Assembly (NCBI GenBank): GCA_002307185.1 | Contig: DBTT01000020.1 | Span: 1-64,000 of the forward strand | DNA: 64,000 nt | Source of the DNA: Bacteroidales bacterium UBA1309 | GTDB taxonomy: Bacteria > Bacteroidota > Bacteroidia > Bacteroidales > Dysgonomonadaceae | Direction: 5' to 3' | Part shown: positions 16,651 through 23,962 of the stretch, piece by piece | How the letters are laid out: the number at the start of each line of letters is the position of its first letter | How positions within the stretch are numbered: the first letter of the stretch is position 1 | Position numbers and translations under genes: made by a program | Notes under the pieces: generated by a model | The model's input: the letters and a program-made list of their open reading frames with translations, nothing else | Told to the model about the DNA's origin: nothing | Databases searched by the model: none

Positions 16651-17318
16651 AATATGAATTCTTAGAGCATCCTGATGCCAAAGAGTTTTTTGCCCCCTTA
16701 GATTATGCCTTGAAAAATGGAGTACATATCCAGCGTCAAAGTAAGCCTAAAGGAATTTTTGGGTTTACCCGATATAACTATTTAAGCCTACGCCAGTTTT
16801 ATACTGATTTTTTTGAGTTGTATTTATCTGATGAAGGACAAGATAATGAGCAATACTTTTTTATTGATTTCCGTAAAGATGAAAACGGAAGAATCAGTCG
16901 CGGAAATATACCTGAATTTAATAGAAGAAGGCTCAAAGATGCTCACCTGATAGTTGGATTTTTGTTAGTAAGAATTTGCATCATAGACCCAACCTCAGAA
17001 TATCAACAGTCGATTGATGCTTTTGTTAAGCGCATATTTGAGGATTATGATGAGTATAAAGGGAACTTGCTAAGGTTGTTTGCTAAAAACAATGAAGATA
17101 TATCGATTGATGCCGATGAAAAAGCCATTCAACAAGTTATTCGGAATGCTCTTTCCGAATTCAACGACATTGGGTGGGTAACTCTTGATAAAGAGACTCA
17201 AATGTTCGAGGTAATGCCATCTTGCAAGAGATTATTAACCTTGTACGAAGAAATAATTATGAATATTGACGAAATAATTAAAGAGAATCATGGCAAAGCA
17301 ACTTCCCCGAATACATAG
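16620..17318 (+). CDS. jetB: JetB / MksE-like subunit
   Basis: 232 residues. Conserved-looking segments are KNGVHIQRQ near the N-terminus, FFIDFRKDENGRISRGNIP in the middle, and RRRLKDAHLIVGFLLVRI, consistent with the small MukE/MksE winged-helix protein that binds the kleisin. Gene order and size fit JetB of Wadjet. It starts 31 bases inside jetA and its end overlaps jetC by 29 bases. The similarity is too weak by eye to assign a Wadjet subtype. Confidence 0.72.
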   Translation: MEDNDIQKKVKYEFLEHPDAKEFFAPLDYALKNGVHIQRQSKPKGIFGFTRYNYLSLRQFYTDFFELYLSDEGQDNEQYFFIDFRKDENGRISRGNIPEFNRRRLKDAHLIVGFLLVRICIIDPTSEYQQSIDAFVKRIFEDYDEYKGNLLRLFAKNNEDISIDADEKAIQQVIRNALSEFNDIGWVTLDKETQMFEVMPSCKRLLTLYEEIIMNIDEIIKENHGKATSPNT

Positions 17319-20300
17319 TCTATCTACAGTCGGTATCCAGCATCATTTCCATACGGATTATCTTTTTCACAATTTCCGAACTGATTTTTCAGGGGACAGT
17401 GGTGTTGGAAAATCAATGATTGCCGACATTTTGCAACTGATTTTTGTTGGAAGCGAATTTTTATCGGCAACAGAAGGTACAGACGAAAGGCTTGCTAAAA
17501 CAATGCCTATTGGTCGTTACGGGTATGCCTTTATTAATGTAGAAGTTGAAACACATAAATACATTGTACTTGGCATGTTTATTTCCACGGCAACCCTCAA
17601 TCCAGACCCATTCATTATTCAAGGTGAATATGGAAAAGATGCATATACACCACTGCAAAGTCCTATATCCTTTCGAGATATATTAAATGGAGAAATAGTC
17701 GAAGATATTGATGCTGTATCGAGGCGATTAGAAGACCAATTTAATTGTCAAAGGGTAACGCAAAAAGCCTATCACGACTATTTGATGGAGCATGAATTAT
17801 TACCGATTCAAATAACGGACAAGACACGTCTTAAAAATTATGCGCGTATCCTTCGCTCATTTGCTAGAGGACGTGATTTCAAACACGATTCGGAATCCTT
17901 GAAGTATTTTTTCTTTGATGACAAAAAAGAAACAGAAATACATGAAGATTTTCAGAAGCGATTAGATAATATTGAAGCAGACTTGGACGGGCATCGGCGA
18001 CATAAGGAAATCCTACAAAACGTTTCAGCAAAAGAACAGGATTTAATAAAGCTAAAATTGCTGAAAGAAGAGAAGCATAAAGCAGAAATAGAATTATACA
18101 AATCCAAATCAGTTTACCATTTTCGCAATATAAAAAACAAAAAAAAAGAGATATCCGATAGCCAACAGAAAATAAAAAAGGCTATTGGTTGTATTGTCAA
18201 TATTAGGACAAACAGATTAAAAGAAAAAAAGGAAAATATCGACCTTCTTTTTAACGAAATTCATTCGCATTTGGATATAATACAAAATGCAGACAAGAAA
18301 CTTAAAGAGATAGAAGACGCCAATAAAGTTTTAAACACGAAATTGGATGAGATTTCACATGAATGTTCCAAATATAATTTGATTGAAGAATCTACAGAAT
18401 CAAATATTATTAATCATATCGAGCGATTGTATGGAGAAATAGAAACGGTAGGGCATTGGGTTGATAAATATCAAACCGTAGAAAAAGTGAAAACTAAATT
18501 TTACGTTCAACTGGGAAACAACGAAAAACGTGGCAAGATAAAAGCATTAGAGAAAGCCATAAATGCACAAAAATTGATGCCTATATTCTTATCTTCCAAT
18601 TGGATTCTATATGATGATATTGAAGAAATTTATCAACAAAAGATAGAAAAAATAGACAATGAAATTAAAAAGCAAAAGGCATTATCAAAATTTGCAGATA
18701 CAAGTAATCCCTATTCTCTATCCAATTGGGCGCTGAAAAATAAAAAGGCTTTAAGCAGAGAGCAAGAAAGTGTTCTTGTCCATTTTAAAGATTTGACGAC
18801 GCAAAAGCCCGAACTCTTTAATGATGACGCAAAGTATTTGCCTGTACCTGAAGAATTATTTTATCATTTGAATTCTGAGAATAAAAGCAATGATGGATTC
18901 TGGATAAAATTAAATGGCATTCATGAATATATTTCGTATGTCAAAACACAAATTTTTGACACCGACGACACAAAACAAATAGAAAAATATTTTGCTGAAT
19001 ATTACAACAAATCGCAAAGTGAGTTAGAACGATTAGAAAAAGAGAAAAAAGATTTAACCGCTCTCAAATTAGTATTTAATAACATAGGCAATGAATCCGT
19101 AAAAGTATACAGAGAAAAAGAAATTGTTGAAAATTACAAAATTGACAAAGATTTGGATAAGACAAAAAGTGAATTTGAATCTTATTGGATACACTATTTC
19201 TATGCTGAAGATATAAAGAAATGGAAATTGGAGATTGATGGATGTTTAACAACCATAAATCAATCCGACCGACTAAAAGAGCAGATAAACAAAGATTTAG
19301 CAGGCATAGCAAAGTTTCTTCAACATGATAAATTACAAACGGAATTAAATTCTGCTCAATTGCTTAATACGTTATCAAAATTAGGAAACGAAAAAAAACA
19401 AGAGAAGGAAACTTTAGAGCACCAACTTCACTGGTATTTAAAGCTAACTGACACATCATGTGACAATCTTAATTATAGCGAAAGTGAAAAACTGGCCGAA
19501 CGGAAAGTGGCAAAACAAAATATTATTAGAATAAATCAGGACTTGAAAACAGAAGAATCCGAATATTCAAAATATTTGCTTAAATACGAAAATTTATCAA
19601 ACGATAAATTAAATATCGTTTTGGATAACTACAAAAACCAATATCTTAATCCGGATGATGAATACAGAGCTTTGAATAAAATAATAGATTCATATAGGGT
19701 ACATTACGATTACATTGTAGAAAAACATGTACATCCGTCCAGTCAAATACGTTTCAAAGGCTCAGAGGATTTTATTGCTCTATCAAAAGAAATACTTCCT
19801 GACATTCTTACTCGTAGGATTATAAATAACGAAATAGATGTACTGCAACAAATAAAGGAATATCTGACAGAAATAACAGATAAATATACTGAATTCAGTG
19901 ATGTGAAACTGAATATTCTAAAAGAAATATTTTCTGAGGTTAGAGATAAAAGCATTGAATACCTCACGGAAATAGCAGAAATATCCAACTACTTCTCCCG
20001 TAATGGCCAGATTTCTCAGGGTATTTCCTTAAATATTAAACATAACTATTCAGACGCCTATCCAATAGAATGGATAGACAATTTTGTCACCCGTTTGGAA
20101 GAAAAAGCGACTTATACAGATTTATTTGCATCATTGGGAGATAAAATCAGTATAGAGGAAATGATGAGAGAGGCATACCTGCAATGTGGCGGGAAAGCTC
20201 GACGAATAGATGTAAAATACCTATTGAATCCAAAATCATATTTTAATATTGATTTTAGCATGAGGAAAAATGACGGCACTATCAATTCTGGCAGTACCGG

Positions 20301-20649
20301 TCAGACTTATGCTGCAATCGCCTTGCTTTGTATCGCTCGCTTATCGCTTATTGAAAAGAAAGTAAGTGGTGGAAAATTGGCAAAGGGATTACGAATTATG
20401 CCAATAGATGAAACAGAAAATATCGGAAGTAATTTTAAGATGTTAGAGGAAATAGCACAGGAGTCCGATTATCAACTTGTTGTTATTTCTCGACACCCTT
20501 TGGATGATTCAAGTGAAAAAGGACGTTATCAATACATGTTAAACGGTCTGGTTGATGGCGTTAGAATCGGCACATTTGCGATTTTCAATGAAGGAGAAGA
20601 AGCGACGGAATATGCAAGTCCAATTTTAAGTTCTATGCAGGATGAATAA
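17290..20649 (+). CDS. jetC: JetC / MksB-like SMC ATPase
   Basis: 1119 residues. Walker A GDSGVGKSM (35-43) lies close to the N-terminus as in MukB-like SMC proteins. Long coiled coils rich in K, E, N and I occupy about residues 210-880. The C-terminal lobe has the signature-like stretch NSGSTGQTYAAIALL, a Walker B region MPIDETENIGSN with Asp-Glu, and VVISRHP as the switch. JetC is the loop-extruding motor of the anti-plasmid Wadjet complex. It overlaps jetB by 29 bases and jetD by 8. The frame is intact over more than 3.3 kb, so the system is probably functional. Confidence 0.85.
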   Translation: MAKQLPRIHSLSTVGIQHHFHTDYLFHNFRTDFSGDSGVGKSMIADILQLIFVGSEFLSATEGTDERLAKTMPIGRYGYAFINVEVETHKYIVLGMFISTATLNPDPFIIQGEYGKDAYTPLQSPISFRDILNGEIVEDIDAVSRRLEDQFNCQRVTQKAYHDYLMEHELLPIQITDKTRLKNYARILRSFARGRDFKHDSESLKYFFFDDKKETEIHEDFQKRLDNIEADLDGHRRHKEILQNVSAKEQDLIKLKLLKEEKHKAEIELYKSKSVYHFRNIKNKKKEISDSQQKIKKAIGCIVNIRTNRLKEKKENIDLLFNEIHSHLDIIQNADKKLKEIEDANKVLNTKLDEISHECSKYNLIEESTESNIINHIERLYGEIETVGHWVDKYQTVEKVKTKFYVQLGNNEKRGKIKALEKAINAQKLMPIFLSSNWILYDDIEEIYQQKIEKIDNEIKKQKALSKFADTSNPYSLSNWALKNKKALSREQESVLVHFKDLTTQKPELFNDDAKYLPVPEELFYHLNSENKSNDGFWIKLNGIHEYISYVKTQIFDTDDTKQIEKYFAEYYNKSQSELERLEKEKKDLTALKLVFNNIGNESVKVYREKEIVENYKIDKDLDKTKSEFESYWIHYFYAEDIKKWKLEIDGCLTTINQSDRLKEQINKDLAGIAKFLQHDKLQTELNSAQLLNTLSKLGNEKKQEKETLEHQLHWYLKLTDTSCDNLNYSESEKLAERKVAKQNIIRINQDLKTEESEYSKYLLKYENLSNDKLNIVLDNYKNQYLNPDDEYRALNKIIDSYRVHYDYIVEKHVHPSSQIRFKGSEDFIALSKEILPDILTRRIINNEIDVLQQIKEYLTEITDKYTEFSDVKLNILKEIFSEVRDKSIEYLTEIAEISNYFSRNGQISQGISLNIKHNYSDAYPIEWIDNFVTRLEEKATYTDLFASLGDKISIEEMMREAYLQCGGKARRIDVKYLLNPKSYFNIDFSMRKNDGTINSGSTGQTYAAIALLCIARLSLIEKKVSGGKLAKGLRIMPIDETENIGSNFKMLEEIAQESDYQLVVISRHPLDDSSEKGRYQYMLNGLVDGVRIGTFAIFNEGEEATEYASPILSSMQDE

Positions 20650-21610
20650 GCAATTGACATGGCGTGACATAAAAGCATTACATCAATTATATCATGATAG
20701 GCAAACTCATTTGCAGATACATGAACATCCTTACATCGAGCATTTATTGTCTTATCCTGACAAATGTTTGGGTTATGCACAAAAAGGAACCAAGAAAATA
20801 ATTGTTCCGACAGCAAAATTTAATGCTGAATACACAAAACAAGGTTTTGAACATCTTTATATTACCTATGAGAAATTCTTATCAGAAAATGAGATATTGA
20901 ATGCTCAATCGAACTATTCTGAATTCGAGATTAGAGCATTAATAACAATGAAGCAATCGGAATCTATCCTATATGAGCTGAAAGATAAGATTGAAAAAGG
21001 AGAAGAAAGTAGAAAAGGTATATCAAATCTATTCTTTAAGTCATCAAAATACATTCAAAAAGATAGTGCATTGGAACGAGCTGTCTTGAAAATTATTGGG
21101 GTACAAGAATTTCCACAAAATGAAAATCAAGGATTTTATCGTGTACCCTGCCTAAACCCTAAATTTATTATCATTTGCGAGAATATGTATTTTTTAACAC
21201 TTACCATTGCTCGTCAAAATAACGTGGAACTTTGGTGTGCCGGTGGAAATAATACAAAACCTTTCGAAAATATATCCAATATTCCTCTTCCAATATATTA
21301 CTTATGCGATTGGGATTATGATGGATTAAAAATTTATGAACGTATCACAAATAGAATAGAATGTATCTCTGATAAAAAATCATCATTAATACTAATTACC
21401 CCCAACGGTAAAAAAGAAAGTATTGTAGCTACATCTGATTATCACAATAGTCAGTGGAGAAACGATCTTTCTTTTTCTGGATTGAATCCAAATCAATACT
21501 CAAAGGAACAAAAAGATTTTATATTAGAACTAATGAAATCCAATGAATGGATTGAAGAAGAAAGCAATGATATTGGCCTTCTAATCTCCCAAATTTCAAG
21601 TCAAATATAA
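20642..21610 (+). CDS. jetD: JetD / MksG Toprim nuclease subunit
   Basis: 322 residues. The N-terminal half is basic and helical, probably winged-helix DNA binding. The C-terminal half is a Toprim domain: IIICENMYF supplies the catalytic Glu (about 180), and CDWDYDGLKIYERI supplies the Asp-x-Asp pair (223 and 225). This is the topoisomerase-VI-like cleavage subunit that cuts circular DNA once the SMC complex stalls. It overlaps jetC by eight bases and is the last gene of the run. The catalytic residues are present, so an active nuclease is expected. Confidence 0.82.
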   Translation: MNKQLTWRDIKALHQLYHDRQTHLQIHEHPYIEHLLSYPDKCLGYAQKGTKKIIVPTAKFNAEYTKQGFEHLYITYEKFLSENEILNAQSNYSEFEIRALITMKQSESILYELKDKIEKGEESRKGISNLFFKSSKYIQKDSALERAVLKIIGVQEFPQNENQGFYRVPCLNPKFIIICENMYFLTLTIARQNNVELWCAGGNNTKPFENISNIPLPIYYLCDWDYDGLKIYERITNRIECISDKKSSLILITPNGKKESIVATSDYHNSQWRNDLSFSGLNPNQYSKEQKDFILELMKSNEWIEEESNDIGLLISQISSQI

Positions 21611-21646
21611 AAAGAAGTGGTCAACTCGAATTTCTTGTTACTATTA

Positions 21647-22201
21647 TTATTGATCACCTTTCGGCTTCTTCTTCACGGTATGCTTAACCTTCAATACAGA
21701 AAGGTTAAATTCAATCGTTGTCTCCGTTCCTACTGTCTGAAAATCATCACTTAATATATCAGAAATTAGTTCTCCGCTTTTCTGCATCATTGCTTTTTGC
21801 TGCTCTTTTCCTGATTGTTCCGATAGTTGGGAGATTGTGCGGGACAAATCCCTGACTTTGGCAAAAGTTTCAATGATGGCAATGGTCGTTTCCGTTGCTT
21901 TGGGCGATTTAAGAATAGTCGCCAACATATACAGCCCTTTTTCACTGAATGCCTTTGGTGAGTATTTGAAATGTTCACCACGCCCTAAATTCTTTAAGGT
22001 CGAAATTTTCGACCTTAAAGAATTTGCTTCATCCATAGACAAATACAGGATATAACCTTCCGGGAATTTATCTGGATTGTTTTTAACTGCTTCATTGATA
22101 CGCTTTGTTTCCACCCCGTATAAGTCAGCAACATCACTATCAAGGATTACTTGTTTTCCTTGAACTTTAATGATTTTGTTCTCGATTGAAAGAAGTTCCA
22201 T
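21647..22201 (-). CDS. ORF6N (KilA-N-associated) domain protein
   Basis: 184 residues. The N-terminal ORF6N domain is recognisable from QVILDSDVADLYGVETKRIN, PDKFPEGYIL and AFSEKGLYMLATILKSPKA. A short helical C-terminus follows. ORF6N proteins are DNA-binding factors common in phages and mobile elements, often near the integrase gene, as here. A perfect 39-base palindrome (21987-22025) lies within the coding sequence. The gene converges with jetD (36 bases between stops) and lies just downstream of the integrase on the same strand. Confidence 0.85.
   Translation of the reverse strand: MELLSIENKIIKVQGKQVILDSDVADLYGVETKRINEAVKNNPDKFPEGYILYLSMDEANSLRSKISTLKNLGRGEHFKYSPKAFSEKGLYMLATILKSPKATETTIAIIETFAKVRDLSRTISQLSEQSGKEQQKAMMQKSGELISDILSDDFQTVGTETTIEFNLSVLKVKHTVKKKPKGDQ
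21987..22025. repeat. Perfect 39-base palindrome inside the ORF6N gene
   Basis: The left arm 21987-22005 (AAATTCTTTAAGGTCGAAA) and the right arm 22007-22025 are exact reverse complements around one central T at 22006. It encodes the segment LRSKISTLKN of the ORF6N protein. All 19 base pairs match. Confidence 0.95.
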
Positions 22202-22231
22202 ATTCTTTTGTTTTTTAATGCTTTATATTGA

Positions 22232-22242
22232 AAATCGTTACC
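22232..22242 (+). repeat. Copy of an 11-base word also found upstream of the integrase
   Basis: AAATCGTTACC occurs here, between the integrase stop and the ORF6N start, and again at 23610-23620 with its reverse complement at 23642-23652. Copies on both sides of the integrase suggest protein-binding sites of a recombination or control factor. Confidence 0.6.
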
Positions 22243-22281
22243 TGTTTCGTTACTGATTCATTACTATTGGAGAATAAGTAA

Positions 22282-23511
22282 CTATTGAGCCGTCTTTTTA
22301 TAGATTTTTTCAATTCCGGAAAATTGCTCTGAGAGTCCTTTCATGTCGTCACTAATTTTATTGTTCGTAATACGGGCATAGATTTGTGTTGTTTCAATAT
22401 TGGTATGACCCAGCATCTTTGAAACGGTTTCGATGGGAACACCTTTACTTAATGTGGTAGTGGTGGCAAACGTATGCCGTGCCAGATGGAAAGTAAGGTT
22501 CTTTCTGATTCCGGACAGATCGGCAATCTCCTTCAGGTACGAATTTAGCTTCTGGTTGCTGATTATTGGAAGGATTTCCCCATTGGGGAGCTTGTTTTTG
22601 TACTTGTTCAGGATCATTTTGGGAATATCCAATAACGGGACATTGACATCTGTGCCTGTCTTCACCCGTTTGGTCATAATCCAAAGGTTGCCGTCAAACG
22701 ATTTGCGGATATGCTCTTGTCTAAGACCTGCCACATCAATGTAGGCCAAACCACAAAAACAAGAAAAGATAAATAAGTCACGAACATGTTCCAACCTTTC
22801 GGATACAAGGTTGAGTTCTAGTATTTTTTTGATTTCATCTTCCGTAAGATAGCCTCTATCCACTTTTTGCAGCCGGATTTTGTAATTCGCAAAAGGATCG
22901 CCGGTAATGATCCCGTTATTGCGGGCAATCAGAACGATGCGCTTAAAAAACTGCATGAATTTGGCCGTGGTGTTGGAATTGCACTTGCAGGCCGTCTTAA
23001 GATACACTTCAAAGTCGGTGATAAACATTAGGTTTATCTCTTGCAGCGAAATGTCCGACAAGTTGTACTTGTATCTTATAAAATTTTCAAGGTGCTTCCG
23101 GGTTACTTCATACTTTTGATAAGTAGATGCGGATTTGGATATACCGATGAGTTGTTTCACATCGTTGTTGTGCTTCCCAAACAAATCCAGTAATGTCGCA
23201 TGATTTTCTGAATGACCCAGAAACTCATTTTTAACCTTTTCGGCAGTAACGTAGTTGTCCCGCCGCTGTTGCTCATGGTAGATTTGGTTGAGGGAAGCTT
23301 TTATGTCGTCTAACAACTTGTTGATTTGACCGGCAGACTTTCCTGTGGCTTTCCCGGCTTTCACATTCCAGTTTTCAGGAAGGATGCTTTGTTTCGTACT
23401 GAACTGGCAAACTTTTCCATCAACGGTAACTCTTGTCATAATCGACACCTCTCCATTACGCTTTTCCGACCCTTTTTTCAGGTAGAAAAGGACTTTAAAT
23501 GTACTCTTCAT
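22282..23511 (-). CDS. Tyrosine recombinase (ICE integrase)
   Basis: 409 residues from the ATG at 23511; an upstream TTG is rejected. The N-terminal part has the arm-binding and SAM-like domains of Bacteroidota integrases (MKSTFKVLFYLKKGSEKRNG at the start). Catalytic features are Lys in MTKRVKTGTD, HLARH (His and Arg), GHTN (His) and the tyrosine in TQIYARI. The usual first Arg position reads CGLAYIDV, with Ala instead, as in the group of Bacteroidota integrases that lack Arg I. It lies between the ORF6N gene and tRNA-Ser and should catalyse integration and excision of the element at that tRNA. Confidence 0.92.
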   Translation of the reverse strand: MKSTFKVLFYLKKGSEKRNGEVSIMTRVTVDGKVCQFSTKQSILPENWNVKAGKATGKSAGQINKLLDDIKASLNQIYHEQQRRDNYVTAEKVKNEFLGHSENHATLLDLFGKHNNDVKQLIGISKSASTYQKYEVTRKHLENFIRYKYNLSDISLQEINLMFITDFEVYLKTACKCNSNTTAKFMQFFKRIVLIARNNGIITGDPFANYKIRLQKVDRGYLTEDEIKKILELNLVSERLEHVRDLFIFSCFCGLAYIDVAGLRQEHIRKSFDGNLWIMTKRVKTGTDVNVPLLDIPKMILNKYKNKLPNGEILPIISNQKLNSYLKEIADLSGIRKNLTFHLARHTFATTTTLSKGVPIETVSKMLGHTNIETTQIYARITNNKISDDMKGLSEQFSGIEKIYKKTAQ

Positions 23512-23609
23512 AATCTCACTTTTCAATGTTACAAAATTACTTTTAATGTATTAATTGTGAGATATATACAGGCTGTACAAATTGGGACAGCGAGAGGTCA
23601 ATTTTGGAC

Positions 23610-23652
23610 AAATCGTTACCGTTTTTGTCCGTAACGGAATCGGTAACGATTT
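23610..23652. repeat. Inverted repeat upstream of the integrase
   Basis: AAATCGTTACCG (23610-23621) and CGGTAACGATTT (23641-23652) are perfect 12-base inverted copies with 19 bases between, including an inner CCGTAACGG. Short GGACA and TTGTCC words cluster around it (23580-23780). It lies between the integrase start and the tRNA-proximal end, so arm-type integrase sites or an operator are likely. Confidence 0.75.
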
Positions 23653-23716
23653 AGGCACAAATTTGTGTCTTTTTGGGGCTTTTTCGTGTCTTTTGTGACG
23701 GACATATTGGACACAA

Positions 23717-23749
23717 AAAAACCTACAAATCATTGACTTGTAGGTTTTT
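23717..23749. terminator. Hairpin terminator near the ICE end
   Basis: AAAAACCTACAA (23717-23728) pairs with TTGTAGGTTTTT (23738-23749) around a nine-base loop. It works in either direction because A and T tracts are inside the arms. It lies 37 bases beyond the 3' end of the tRNA and probably ends the tRNA transcript. Confidence 0.8.
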
Positions 23750-23785
23750 GTACTGTTATTGTCTGTTTTTGTCCAGACCTTTCAG

Positions 23786-23870
23786 CGGAGAGAGAGGGAT
23801 TCGAACCCCCGGACCTTTGACAGTCAACGGTTTTCAAGACCGCCGCGATCGACCACTCTGCCATCTCTCC
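23786..23870 (-). tRNA. tRNA-Ser(UGA)
   Basis: 85 bases. The acceptor stem GGAGAGA pairs with TCTCTCC, the anticodon loop reads CTTGAAA with anticodon TGA, there is a long variable arm as expected for serine, and the T arm contains GGTTCGAATCCC. CCA is not encoded. Its 3' end faces the integrase gene, making it the probable attachment site of the element. Confidence 0.95.
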
Positions 23871-23962
23871 AGTGCTTTTCTTCAAAAGCGATGCAAAGGT
23901 AGTGATATTTTTCAATTATGCAAATGGCAAGAAAAAAATATTAAGAAAAGCGGCACCTAAAT

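Larger units (their letters stand above)
1..23793. mobile_element. Right part of a CTnDOT-like integrative and conjugative element
   Basis: The stretch from the window start to the tRNA-Ser gene carries conjugation genes (traK to traQ), ICE accessory genes (DUF3873, ArdA, RadC-like), cargo and defence genes, and a tyrosine recombinase whose start lies about 275 bases from the 3' end of a tRNA gene. That is the usual layout of the integrase end of a tRNA-targeting ICE. Beyond the tRNA every gene is chromosomal in type. The right boundary is placed within the 3' part of the tRNA gene, where integration into a tRNA normally leaves one copy of the core. The exact core cannot be defined because the left end and its repeat are outside the window. 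Confidence 0.85.

Noticed and set aside
23673..23960. Plus-strand frame across the tRNA gene
   Set aside because: It is antisense to tRNA-Ser and crosses the terminator; its translation is the well-known artefact produced by tRNA genes.
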